Below, one piece after another: positions 1 to 7,873 of a DNA stretch of 19,186 bases. Origin of the DNA: CALWPV01 sp045632125 (GTDB lineage Bacteria; Bacillota; Clostridia; Lachnospirales; Bianqueaceae); NCBI GenBank assembly GCA_045632125.1, contig JAZQWC010000047.1:1-19186 (forward strand), given 5' to 3'. A model generated the notes under the pieces. It was given only the letters and a program-made list of their open reading frames with translations. It did no database searches and was not told the DNA's origin. The translations under genes and the position numbers were made by a program. The number at the start of each line of letters is the position of its first letter. Positions within the stretch are counted from its first letter, which is position 1.

Positions 1-2550
1 CCTTTGTCAGGAAAAAACAACTCCGTTTTTAATCATATTCCAGTTGATCAGATCGACCAGCTGTTTAGAGAGATCCGTTCGATATACACTACAATTCCAG
101 CAGGAGCTATGTTTTGTATGGCAATGAGTCAAAAAGCCATACGTGAGGTGGGTCTGTTGGACCAAAAAACTTTTGGAAAAGGATTTGGGGAAGATACAGA
201 CTGGTGCCGAAGAGCAGTTGCAGTAGGATTTCGGAATGTAATGGTAGAAAACCTGTATGTATTTCATAATACAGGAAATTCCTATTATGCAGTGGACCGC
301 AGAAAAAGAATGCAGGTCAACCGTGAGAAACTTTTAGCTAAACATCCGGGACTGACTGAAATCATGCGGAATTTTGCAGAAGAAGATCCTTTAGGACCAA
401 TTCGGTCTTATGTATTATGCCGTTTGACTTCAGCGCTGAGTGTAAAGCGTTATATGATTTTTCACAGCGAGTTGGAAGGTGGAGCGAATATCTATATTCA
501 GCGGTATGCAGAGCAGAGGCGAAATGAAAAAGCAGTAACGGTCATAATTTTATATTGCAGAGAAAAACAAAATTACTTAGTCGAGTACCAGTGGAGCAAA
601 TATAAAGCTTCATTGGAGATGGATAATTTGGATGAAGTATTTGAATTTTGCGATAAGATGGAGTTGAACCAACTGATCGTGAATCATTTGGTAACATATC
701 CAAATGTTCGGGAGCACCTGCTTAAAATTCGTGAATACGCTGAAACAAATGGAATTCGCCTAATGGTGATGGTACATGATTATTATTTGCTTTGCCCCAG
801 TATGTATTTAATGAATGACAGGGATGAATACTGTGGAGCGCATTCTCCATCTCAATGCGATCAATGTTTGAAAAATCAGCAAGGCTATAGTTTACAGGAT
901 TTTGCTTCAGTTAGAGAATGGAGAAGTGCGTGGAGAAACTTCCTGCTTTCCAGTCAGGAAGTCAGAGTTTTTTCTCAGGACTCTGCTCGGCTGGTCAAGA
1001 AGGCCTATGGTGGACTGGATCAAATTCAAATTTTGCCTGTGCAGCATACAGTTTTGACTAAAGTAAAAAAAGAGTTTAAAACTACAGATACTCTAAATAT
1101 TGGATTAATGGGTACTTTAACGGATTTTAAAGGTGGAAAACTGGTTGCACAGTTGGTACAGTTGGTGAACGACCAAAAGCTGCCGATTCGTTTTGTTTTA
1201 TGTGGATCTACACAAGAAAAGATCAATTCCAAAGTTTTCTTGCAAACAGGTCAGTATAAAACGGAAAATTTGCCATCGCTGATTTATCAGCATGATATTG
1301 ATCTGTTCTTTATTTCATCGATCTATCCGGAAACTTTTTCCTATACCACTCAAGAGGCGATGGAGATGGAGATGCCGGTGGCTTGTTTGCCGTTAGGAGC
1401 TCCGGCAGAGCGTGTTGCTCGATATGAGAACGGTTTGGTTTTAGCTCATACCGATGCGCAGGCAGTTCTTCAGCAATTGATGGAATTCGGAGACCTGATG
1501 CGAAAACCCTATAAGGATGCAGATAAGGCACTGTTGGTTTTCGAAAGAGGATCGGATGATAGTCGATATAGAATTGAGCATTTGAGTGAGCAATTACATA
1601 GTTTAGGTATTGCATCTACACGTATGAGGCTGGAAGATGTGAGCTTGTCTCAAGTGCGTAAGTATAAATGGTTGATTTTGCATGGTTGTACGGCATCGAA
1701 AAAGATTCATAAGCTGATTGCAGCTGCCAATGACGGTGGAGCGTCAATATGGTATAGTGTGGATCAGTTAGTATTTGACGAAAAAATATTGCAAAATTCA
1801 TTAGTATCTAAAAAGGCAGGCTATCGTGAATTAGTAATGAGATGTAATGGAATTCGCGAATGCATGGCTGAGTGTGATGGAATTTTGGTGCCCACAGAGG
1901 CACTCAAAAAGGTCGTGGAAGAGCATTTCAAAGGAAAATCGGTATATGTACAGCGAGATGTTGTGAATTATTCGATGCTTGCTATATCGAAACGAGCAGA
2001 TTCTCATAGACGAATTCGGTACGATAGTGTGATTCTAGGATTCTTAGGTGATAAAGATGCCTACAGTGCTGAGTTTTCCGCCATAGAGCCTATTATATTG
2101 GAGATCTTGTATGAATATCCACAGGTAAAGCTTAGAATTGGAGGTGCGCCTGAAATTTCTAAGGAACTGGAAAGCGTGGGTGGAAGGGTAAAACGCTGGA
2201 ACGAAAAAAACTGGCAGGAACGCCCTACGCTGTATACTAAAATCGATATTCATTTAATGCCCATACCCAAGGATGCTTTTTATACCAGCCGGTCAGAGAG
2301 AAAATGGTTGGAGGCATCTCTTTTGAAAATTCCTACTATAGCCTCGAAATGTGAAGAAATGACGAAGGTGATTCGAGACGGTGAAACCGGAATACTGTGT
2401 GGTTCCAAAGAAGAATGGAAGAAGAAACTTGTGCAGCTTATTGAAGATGCGCAATATAGAAGACAGTTGGGGCTTAATGCACAGGAAGAAGTGATGCACA
2501 AACATACTACAGCTGATCTTGAAAGGGAAGTCAAAGAGATTTTTATGTAA
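1..2550 (+). CDS. Multi-domain glycosyltransferase (GT2 C-terminal part + two GT4-like units), 5'-truncated by the window
   Basis: The frame is open to the left edge (a proline codon precedes the first possible TTG start), so the true N-terminus is outside. The visible ~848 residues fall into three parts (numbered from the TTG at base 4). Residues ~1-125 are the end of a GT2 (GT-A) domain: the GEDTDWCRRA motif near 62-71 matches the acceptor/catalytic segment of that family. Residues ~150-500 resemble a GT4 (GT-B) enzyme: HDYYLLCPS at 259-266, a cysteine set C264/C277/C285/C288, a GLMGTLTDFKGG segment near 368-378, and the EX7E pair E443/E451. Residues ~510-848 look like a second GT-B unit with ECDGILVPTE near 622 and a C-terminal conserved part ending in DGETGILCG. 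Such fusions usually assemble surface or secreted polysaccharide. Sugars and linkages cannot be read from the sequence. The following gene, a sugar-nucleotide-type dehydrogenase, fits that role. The family is confident; the specific substrate is unknown. Confidence 0.85.
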   Translation, partial: PLSGKNNSVFNHIPVDQIDQLFREIRSIYTTIPAGAMFCMAMSQKAIREVGLLDQKTFGKGFGEDTDWCRRAVAVGFRNVMVENLYVFHNTGNSYYAVDRRKRMQVNREKLLAKHPGLTEIMRNFAEEDPLGPIRSYVLCRLTSALSVKRYMIFHSELEGGANIYIQRYAEQRRNEKAVTVIILYCREKQNYLVEYQWSKYKASLEMDNLDEVFEFCDKMELNQLIVNHLVTYPNVREHLLKIREYAETNGIRLMVMVHDYYLLCPSMYLMNDRDEYCGAHSPSQCDQCLKNQQGYSLQDFASVREWRSAWRNFLLSSQEVRVFSQDSARLVKKAYGGLDQIQILPVQHTVLTKVKKEFKTTDTLNIGLMGTLTDFKGGKLVAQLVQLVNDQKLPIRFVLCGSTQEKINSKVFLQTGQYKTENLPSLIYQHDIDLFFISSIYPETFSYTTQEAMEMEMPVACLPLGAPAERVARYENGLVLAHTDAQAVLQQLMEFGDLMRKPYKDADKALLVFERGSDDSRYRIEHLSEQLHSLGIASTRMRLEDVSLSQVRKYKWLILHGCTASKKIHKLIAAANDGGASIWYSVDQLVFDEKILQNSLVSKKAGYRELVMRCNGIRECMAECDGILVPTEALKKVVEEHFKGKSVYVQRDVVNYSMLAISKRADSHRRIRYDSVILGFLGDKDAYSAEFSAIEPIILEILYEYPQVKLRIGGAPEISKELESVGGRVKRWNEKNWQERPTLYTKIDIHLMPIPKDAFYTSRSERKWLEASLLKIPTIASKCEEMTKVIRDGETGILCGSKEEWKKKLVQLIEDAQYRRQLGLNAQEEVMHKHTTADLEREVKEIFM

Positions 2551-2554
2551 GTGC

Positions 2555-2583
2555 TTGACTTTTAAAAAGGGAAAGTTCATAAT
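2555..2583 (+). promoter_or_regulatory. Sigma-A-like promoter for the Gfo/Idh/MocA gene
   Basis: TTGACT at 2555-2560 and CATAAT at 2578-2583 are separated by exactly 17 bases. They sit between the stop of the glycosyltransferase and the AAAGGAGG ribosome binding site of the next gene. This suggests the oxidoreductase can be transcribed on its own. Inferred from motif match only. Confidence 0.5.
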
Positions 2584-2611
2584 GTGGACATAAAGCAAAG
2601 GAGGATTCAAC

Positions 2612-3694
2612 ATGAATTATGCTTTAATTGGATGCGGAAGAGTTGCTCCGAATCATATAGGAGCCGCTAGAGAAAATAAGTTGAATATCGTTGCTATTTG
2701 CGATATCGACGTGGAAAAGGCTCAGGAGTTTAAAATTAAGAATCATTTACCGGAAGAGGTTAAAATCTATTCTGATTATAATGAACTGTTTAAAACGGAG
2801 GCATTGGATCTGGTAGCGATTGCAACCTGGAGTGGTGAGCATGCTAAAATTGCGTTGGCTGCCATTCGTCAGGGTATCAATGTGATCATTGAAAAGCCCA
2901 TTGCTCTTTCTATGGCTGATGCTCGTCAAATCGTAGAAGAAGGCAAAAAATATAATGTTAAAGTTTGTACCAGTCACCAAAATCGTTTTAATCCTACAAT
3001 TAAAAAGATCAGGGAAGCAGTTGATCAGAAACTGGTAGGTAATCTGGTATATGGTGCGGCCCACGTGAGATGGTTCCGCGGAGAAAACTATTATGCACAG
3101 GATGGATGGCGCGGTACTTGGGCGCAAGACGGTGGAGCATTGATGAATCAGTGTATTCATAATGGCGATCTGCTGCGCTGGATGATGGGCGATGAAATCG
3201 AAGAGGTATTTGCCTATACCGATAATATGATGCATCCGTATATTGAGGCGGAAGACCTGGGTATGGCTGTTATCAAATTCAAAAACGGTACATATGGTCT
3301 GTTCGAAGGTACGGCAGATGTTATGCCTAAAGGACTGGAAGAAACATTATATGTATTCGGTGATAAAGGCACTGTGAAAGCCGGTGGTATGTCTGTGAAT
3401 CGTATGGAAGTATGGAATGTTCCGGGCGAGGAAGAACGACTGGAAGAAATTCGCAGAGAATGCGATGAGAACCCTGAAAATGTGTATGGGTTTGGTCATA
3501 CTCCTTTGTATCGTAATGTGATCGAGGCAATCGAGCAAGATGGACAGCCTTTGGTGGATGCAGAAGCAGGTATGAGAGCATTGGAGTTGATTCTTGCTAT
3601 GTACCAGTCTGCTATGGAACGTCGACCGGTTAAACTGCCGCTTGAAAATGGAAGTACGCTGGATTATGTGGGTCGCTTTGATCAGAAAGCATAA
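2612..3694 (+). CDS. Gfo/Idh/MocA-family NAD(P)-dependent oxidoreductase, WlbA-like (probable UDP-sugar 3-dehydrogenase)
   Basis: This 360-residue protein opens with a Rossmann nucleotide-binding motif (IGCGRVAPNH, residues 6-15). It carries the family's EKP signature at 94-96, whose lysine is catalytic in the family, and GGALMNQCIHNGDLLRW at 174-190, where H183 sits in the usual catalytic histidine position. The stretch HVRWFRGENYY...WRGTW (151-170) resembles WlbA/WbpB-type UDP-N-acetyl sugar 3-dehydrogenases, which make 3-keto sugars for later 3-amination. That specific assignment is inference: no aminotransferase or acetyltransferase partner is visible in the window. The upstream glycosyltransferase supports a role in polysaccharide precursor synthesis. 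The start is fixed by AAAGGAGG seven to eight bases before the ATG. The gene is followed by a strong terminator and is cytoplasmic. Confidence 0.85.
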   Translation: MNYALIGCGRVAPNHIGAARENKLNIVAICDIDVEKAQEFKIKNHLPEEVKIYSDYNELFKTEALDLVAIATWSGEHAKIALAAIRQGINVIIEKPIALSMADARQIVEEGKKYNVKVCTSHQNRFNPTIKKIREAVDQKLVGNLVYGAAHVRWFRGENYYAQDGWRGTWAQDGGALMNQCIHNGDLLRWMMGDEIEEVFAYTDNMMHPYIEAEDLGMAVIKFKNGTYGLFEGTADVMPKGLEETLYVFGDKGTVKAGGMSVNRMEVWNVPGEEERLEEIRRECDENPENVYGFGHTPLYRNVIEAIEQDGQPLVDAEAGMRALELILAMYQSAMERRPVKLPLENGSTLDYVGRFDQKA

Positions 3695-3730
3695 AACGGA
3701 TTCTTTTGCGCTTTGCGCACGATAAAAATA

Positions 3731-3790
3731 AATCCCGAAATGTGAATACCTTTCTATTATAGGTATCTGCGCATTTCGGGATTTTTTTTT
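3731..3790 (+). terminator. Intrinsic terminator between convergent genes, probably bidirectional
   Basis: AATCCCGAAATG (3731-3742) pairs with CATTTCGGGATT (3772-3783). An inner ATACCT/AGGTAT stem lies inside and a run of nine to ten T follows. On the minus strand the same hairpin is followed by TATTTTTATC, so it could also stop transcripts of the folate transporter gene, which ends at 3803. Confidence 0.85.
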
Positions 3791-3802
3791 ATAACATATG
3801 AT

Positions 3803-4369
3803 TTAGCGAAGCCGCTTTCGAGGAAGCTGTCTTTGGGAGTCGATCTTGGCTACTAAGGGTAAAATAATGGTTAATAGAATGATTTCCACAGGCAGCATAG
3901 CAACATTTTTTATGACGCGTTCCGGAATTTTGACCCAGAAAGCATAGCCGTATAAAAACGTGAGCCAATAACTGTTAAGAATCAGGTGAAGTACTGTATT
4001 GATCAGGGTTTTGACAATGATGATGCGGGGCAGTGAATATTGCTTTTTATATAGAAATAGGCCATATAACAAACCACCAAGCATGGCAGTGAGAGTATAA
4101 CCGGGGAAGAATTCACCCATGGGTTTTAGAAAAAACTGAAGAATATCCACCAAACCGGCCGAAAGAGCAGCACATACCGGACCGTACAACATGCCCATAA
4201 TAGCGGTAGCAATAAAGCCGAAACCAAGACGGAGCGAATCGGTGATTTGTACAGAAGCAAATAAATTCAGCACAAGAGCCACAGCGATCAGCATAGAAAG
4301 TGTGGTGACAGAGCGAAGATCACGAAATTCTTTGATGGACGATGAAAATTGTTTGATTAATTGATTCAT
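3803..4369 (-). CDS. folT: Folate-type ECF transporter S component
   Basis: This is a very hydrophobic protein of 188 residues, with about five to six membrane segments, a size and pattern typical of ECF substrate-binding (S) subunits. Segments such as LRLGFGFIATAIMGMLYGP, GEFFPGYTLTAMLGGLLYG and ERVIKNVAMLPVEIILL match the FolT subfamily, which binds folates and docks onto a shared EcfA/A'/T energising module. No ECF module is encoded here, consistent with a group II system whose module is elsewhere. The frame is open to 4423, but ATG 4369 is preferred because AGGAG lies nine bases upstream on the minus strand and the upstream extension would overlap the promoter. The gene is monocistronic. 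No THF riboswitch was recognised in its short leader. Folate specificity is by family resemblance only. Confidence 0.82.
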   Translation of the reverse strand: MNQLIKQFSSSIKEFRDLRSVTTLSMLIAVALVLNLFASVQITDSLRLGFGFIATAIMGMLYGPVCAALSAGLVDILQFFLKPMGEFFPGYTLTAMLGGLLYGLFLYKKQYSLPRIIIVKTLINTVLHLILNSYWLTFLYGYAFWVKIPERVIKNVAMLPVEIILLTIILPLVAKIDSQRQLPRKRLR

Positions 4370-4413
4370 GGAACTGAGCTCCTGCATAGATTCATTAAAT
4401 ATATACCAAATGT

Positions 4414-4442
4414 AGTATAGCATAGATACTTTTGGCCTGCAA
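4414..4442 (-). promoter_or_regulatory. Sigma-A-like promoter for the folate transporter gene
   Basis: Read on the minus strand: TTGCAG (4442-4437), a 17-base spacer, TATACT (4419-4414). A start near 4406 would give a leader of roughly 40 bases ending in AGGAG and ATG 4369, too short for a riboswitch. Confidence 0.6.
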
Positions 4443-4526
4443 TAGTCGAAATCAGTCAGCTTCTGCTGAAAGCGTAAGGTTCTTTAAAGGGACAAGATTT
4501 CATATATTGCAGGGAGGAGGGATAGA

Positions 4527-6125
4527 ATGAATTTATGGAAGAAAACATATGTAATCACAGCATTGTGTATGATTGCAGCAGGTCTAATTTATTTGATGCT
4601 GCCTTTATCGAAAGACTATGAATCTTTTCAAAAAAACGAAGAAGGGATAACGGATGCTCCGGCCGAATTGTCAGGTGAAGTGCTATATAGGATAGAAAAA
4701 GATTGGATCGAAACTTCGAAAGGGCGTTATGCGATGAGTCAAGAGGCAGAGTGGATTGCCAACGGACAGCCTATTGTAACAGGTATTAGCCGGTTTTTAG
4801 GGGAAAATATAACGATATTCAGTGATGCGGAAGGAAAAATCGTTCGCGTAGAAACGGGAAAGGATCTATCGATACCGCAGAGGGTTCGTGTGATACTGGC
4901 AGAGAATGCGGCCAAAGAAGACTATATTCATGCTAAAGTTGCAGTAACTTGCCAACAAGCCTTTTGGAGTATACAGGATGGAATGATCTGTGCCCATCCG
5001 CCGGGGGCGGAAATAGGAACGGAAAAATTGGGATATCGAACCATATTTTACACAGCTCAAGAAGGTGCTGCCTTAACACTGATCAGTGCCAAAGGAACAA
5101 CAGCATATAAAGGAAAGTTGGAAGTAACGAAAGAAGATGGTGGGTACAGCATTGTAAATGAAGTAGCCTTAGAAACCTATTTGAAAGGCGTAGTACCGGC
5201 AGAAATGCCGGGAAGCTATGGTGAGGAGGCTGCAAAGGTCCAGGCCATATGTGCTAGAAGTTTTGCCTGTCGTCAATGGCTTAGCAATGATAAATTTGCT
5301 GAGTGGGGAGCACAACTCGACGACAGTACCCGCAGCCAGGTGTATGGAGGTGTGATTCAGCATGAAGCCTCAGAAAAGGGAGTGGATACCACATGGGGGC
5401 AAATTTTAACATACAATGATCAGCCCATAGCCACTCATTTTTTTTCTACATCCTGTGGACATACGGCAAATGCCGGCGAAGTATGGGGTGGCACTGCTCA
5501 GCCCTATGAACAGGGAGCGATACAGTATACCGAAGGTGACTATGGACCGCTATCGGAAGAAACAGAATTTCATGCATTTATTACCGATGCAGATGTAAAG
5601 GCGTTTGATAGTCATAGTCCATGGTTTCGATGGACGGTCTTGCTGAAACAAGATGAGCTACAAGCATTAGTCGATATATATTTTGCCGCAGCAAAGCAGG
5701 TCAAAGTTGTAAACGGACTGGCGATGGAGGAAGCTCAAATTGACGGGATTGGGCAGTTGCAGGATATGTTTGTATATGAGCGGTCTAGCACAGGAATGGT
5801 GTTATCTGTTATATTGGTTGGTAGCGAGAACACGGTTGTGGTGGAAACTCCGATGGAGATTCGAAACCTTCTGGGCGGGGTGTCGGTGGTACTGGCGAAT
5901 GGAGAAGCAGCAGGATCACGAGATCTGCTGCCCAGTGCATTTTTTTCACTAGAAAAAATAAAGGACACCGAAGAAAAACTGGTGTCCGTTCAAGTATGCG
6001 GAGGAGGCTATGGTCATGGAGTTGGCCTTAGTCAAAATGGTGTAAAAGGCATGGTTGATGCGGGGTATAATTATAAGCAAATATTAAATCATTATTTTCC
6101 GAATACGGTATTACAAAATCTTTAG
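4527..6125 (+). CDS. SpoIID/LytB-domain protein (membrane-anchored peptidoglycan lytic transglycosylase type)
   Basis: This 532-residue protein has one N-terminal membrane segment (about residues 7-26) after a short KK-containing tail, so most of it should lie outside the membrane. The SpoIID/LytB domain occupies about residues 195-530. It shows YLKGVVPAEMP at 218-228, where E226 aligns with the catalytic glutamate of SpoIID. It also has ICARSFACRQ, a TSCGHTANAGEVWGG segment, and the C-terminal GHGVGLSQNG at 496-505. Family members cleave glycan strands denuded of stem peptides, and in spore formers SpoIID works with SpoIIM and SpoIIP in engulfment. At 532 residues it is much longer than B. 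subtilis SpoIID (about 340). The extra ~190 residues before the domain are of unknown function. Whether this is the engulfment SpoIID or a paralogue is open. The ATG is preceded by AGGGAGGAGGG. No convincing promoter was found. Confidence 0.85.
   Translation: MNLWKKTYVITALCMIAAGLIYLMLPLSKDYESFQKNEEGITDAPAELSGEVLYRIEKDWIETSKGRYAMSQEAEWIANGQPIVTGISRFLGENITIFSDAEGKIVRVETGKDLSIPQRVRVILAENAAKEDYIHAKVAVTCQQAFWSIQDGMICAHPPGAEIGTEKLGYRTIFYTAQEGAALTLISAKGTTAYKGKLEVTKEDGGYSIVNEVALETYLKGVVPAEMPGSYGEEAAKVQAICARSFACRQWLSNDKFAEWGAQLDDSTRSQVYGGVIQHEASEKGVDTTWGQILTYNDQPIATHFFSTSCGHTANAGEVWGGTAQPYEQGAIQYTEGDYGPLSEETEFHAFITDADVKAFDSHSPWFRWTVLLKQDELQALVDIYFAAAKQVKVVNGLAMEEAQIDGIGQLQDMFVYERSSTGMVLSVILVGSENTVVVETPMEIRNLLGGVSVVLANGEAAGSRDLLPSAFFSLEKIKDTEEKLVSVQVCGGGYGHGVGLSQNGVKGMVDAGYNYKQILNHYFPNTVLQNL
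5951..5987 (-). terminator. Minus-strand intrinsic terminator for the BrkB gene, inside the SpoIID coding region
   Basis: Read on the minus strand: GGACACC (5987-5981), an 11-base loop, GGTGTCC (5969-5963), then TTTATTTTTTCT (5962-5951). It is the only terminator-like structure seen downstream of the BrkB stop at 6122. On the plus strand it is preceded, not followed, by the A/T tract, so it would act in one direction only. It lies within codons of the SpoIID-type gene, so a chance structure cannot be excluded. Confidence 0.55.
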
Positions 6126-6958
6126 TTCATGCGATACAGGGTAGTGTCATGGGTGATTTCATATAAACAAGCATTGATCTCGGCACCGATCACCAGCATT
6201 AAACTGAATAAAAACATCCAGGTGCAGATGACAATAATGCCAGCGATACTGCCATATAGAGCAGAATAGTTACCAAAGCTTCTGGTATACAAAGAAAATA
6301 GATGACTGATTAAAAAGCTGCTGGAAGCGGCAGACACTGAACCAGGCAGTACATCACGGATGCGCAGCCGTCTAGCAGGGATAAACTTATAAAGTAAAGT
6401 GTACAGGATCAGCATAAAACCAAGGGGAATCAAATAGCGGATCAGGCGAACTAGACCAGAAACTAAAAAAGAAATTCGAAATACAGAGCTAAGCCAAGTG
6501 AATAGACCGTCACCGAAAACAACTAGAATCGCAAAGAGTACCATCATGATGACGAAACAAATGGTATAGAATACGGAAAGGAAGAAACGGAGAATAATAC
6601 CATGAGCTTCACGCGTGCGAAAGGGCATATGGATTCCATTCATGACAGCCCGAATGCCGCGGGAGGCAGACCAGATAACTACAATAATATAGAAGGAAAG
6701 AGAACCTGTTGGGAGTTGCAGCTCAGAAAAGGTATCTTCCACAACAGAAAGCGCCATATCGGGAAATAGGTTAGAAGAACGTAGCATTTGAAGCAATTGT
6801 TCCATGTTGATCCAATCAGTTTGGGTCAGAGCGGTAGCCAGAAGAATCAGCAAAGGAAATAAAGAAAGTAATAAATAAAAAGAAATCTGGGCGGCATAAG
6901 CGGTGATATCGTCATAGCGAAGCCGAAGAACCAGTTTCTCAAGCAATTGTTTGAACAT
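6122..6958 (-). CDS. YihY/BrkB-family integral membrane protein
   Basis: This 278-residue protein has about six hydrophobic segments. The family pattern starts with a short amphipathic N-terminus followed by TAYAAQISFYLLLSLFPLLI, which matches the start of YihY/virulence-factor-BrkB proteins. The ending is a membrane segment with MLVIGAEINA. The family was once annotated as ribonuclease BN, which is known to be wrong. Its biochemical role is not settled, and envelope or transport functions have been proposed. The start is set by GGAGGT five bases upstream on the minus strand. The gene converges on the SpoIID-type gene and the two stop codons overlap by three to four bases, so the 3' ends of the two mRNAs must overlap. 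Family assignment is strong; function is unknown. Confidence 0.85.
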   Translation of the reverse strand: MFKQLLEKLVLRLRYDDITAYAAQISFYLLLSLFPLLILLATALTQTDWINMEQLLQMLRSSNLFPDMALSVVEDTFSELQLPTGSLSFYIIVVIWSASRGIRAVMNGIHMPFRTREAHGIILRFFLSVFYTICFVIMMVLFAILVVFGDGLFTWLSSVFRISFLVSGLVRLIRYLIPLGFMLILYTLLYKFIPARRLRIRDVLPGSVSAASSSFLISHLFSLYTRSFGNYSALYGSIAGIIVICTWMFLFSLMLVIGAEINACLYEITHDTTLYRMN

Positions 6959-6982
6959 AATTACCTCCGAATATATATCAGC

Positions 6983-7011
6983 AGTGTATCATTTTTTTAG
7001 AATCATCGCAA
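6983..7011 (-). promoter_or_regulatory. Candidate promoter for the BrkB gene
   Basis: On the minus strand TTGCGA (7011-7006), a 17-base spacer and TACACT (6988-6983) lie just upstream of the GGAGGT site. The spacing is good and each hexamer deviates at two positions. It is back-to-back with the deoD promoter, with only seven bases between the two -35 hexamers. Confidence 0.45.
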
Positions 7012-7018
7012 GCTTCTC

Positions 7019-7047
7019 TTGAGATATTGGAAAAAATGAAGTATAAT
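7019..7047 (+). promoter_or_regulatory. Sigma-A-like promoter for the deoD–pepV–namZ–murK block
   Basis: TTGAGA (7019-7024), exactly 17 bases, and consensus TATAAT (7042-7047). A start near 7054 gives a leader of about 48 bases before the deoD ATG. No operator or riboswitch was recognised in the leader. Confidence 0.7.
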
Positions 7048-7101
7048 GGATGAAAATAGGTCTATTGTAACAGTAGATATGAAAATAACGGAGGTAGTGT
7101 T

Positions 7102-7827
7102 ATGGCGACTCCTCATAACGAAGCCAAGATTGGCGAGATCGCCCCGATCGTACTCATGTCGGGTTATCCGCTGCGGGCTGAATTAATTGCGAAAGAATAT
7201 CTTGAGGGAACACAGTGTTTCAATCGTGTACGTGGTATGCTGGGCTATACCGGTACGTATAAAGGAACTCGCATTTCGGTAATGGGACACGGAATGGGAA
7301 TTCCCTCGATTGGTATTTATTCCTATGAATTATTTAATATGTATGATGTGCAGGCAATCTTGCGGTTAGGCTCAGCAGGTGCCATTTCCGAAAAGGTACG
7401 GGTGAAAGACCTGGTCATCGGTATGGGCGCTTCTACCGATTCTGCATACGGACGTCAGTTTGAACTACCTGGGACTTTTGCGCCGCTGGCGGATTATGAA
7501 CTGTTAAAAACGGCTGTGTCCTGCTGTGATGCAAAAGGGGCATCGTACCATGTGGGTAATATTCTTTCCTCGGATATTTTTTACGAGGAAAGAGCGGATG
7601 TGAATGCTAAGTGGGCACGGATGGGTGTACTAGCAGTGGAAATGGAAGCTTCGGCGCTTTATATGAATGCGGCTCGCGCCGGAAAAAGGGCGTTGACCAT
7701 TTGTACGGTTTCCGATCATTTGCTGACAGGAGAAAGACTTTCCAGTGAGGAGAGACAGTCAGGATTGTTGCAGATGTTGGAGGTCGGCCTGGAAACAGGT
7801 TTGGCGGCCAATCAAATGTTCTGTTAA
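7102..7827 (+). CDS. deoD: Purine-nucleoside phosphorylase, DeoD (hexameric, NP-I family) type
   Basis: This 241-residue cytoplasmic enzyme is the length of E. coli DeoD and is colinear with it, from MATPH at the start through NRVRGMLGYTGTYKG and VMGHGMGIPS to CTVSDH near the end. DeoD splits purine (deoxy)nucleosides with phosphate into base and (deoxy)ribose-1-phosphate. Expected active-site residues are present: H5, R25, R44, R88, S91, E180 and E182 in VEMEA, and D205 in SDH. The strongly conserved PGDPLRA motif reads SGYPLRA here (S20, Y22), an unusual double change beside the phosphate-binding glycine and arginine. The start is preceded by a GGAGGT-type site. It is the first gene of the salvage block, 46 bases before the dipeptidase gene with no terminator between. 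Confidence 0.93.
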   Translation: MATPHNEAKIGEIAPIVLMSGYPLRAELIAKEYLEGTQCFNRVRGMLGYTGTYKGTRISVMGHGMGIPSIGIYSYELFNMYDVQAILRLGSAGAISEKVRVKDLVIGMGASTDSAYGRQFELPGTFAPLADYELLKTAVSCCDAKGASYHVGNILSSDIFYEERADVNAKWARMGVLAVEMEASALYMNAARAGKRALTICTVSDHLLTGERLSSEERQSGLLQMLEVGLETGLAANQMFC

Positions 7828-7873
7828 TTCTAATTATTATTATATATCATACACGATTTAGGAGGTTTCATTC

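Noticed and set aside
2747..3235. 162-residue open frame on the minus strand within the oxidoreductase gene
   Set aside because: It is wholly antisense to a well-supported gene, lacks recognisable motifs and has no convincing ribosome binding site; the same holds for other long opposite-strand frames inside coding genes.
4480..4508. TTCTTT–17–TATATT as a promoter for the SpoIID-type gene
   Set aside because: The -35 match is poor and the start would fall inside the ribosome binding site.
4370..4526. Possible THF riboswitch before the folate transporter gene
   Set aside because: The predicted promoter leaves only about 40 bases of leader and no THF-aptamer-like conserved segments were recognised on the minus strand.
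7828..7873. CATACA as a sigma-E-type -10 before the dipeptidase gene
   Set aside because: No -35 partner at a proper distance and no reason to expect sporulation control; the AT-rich gap explains the match.
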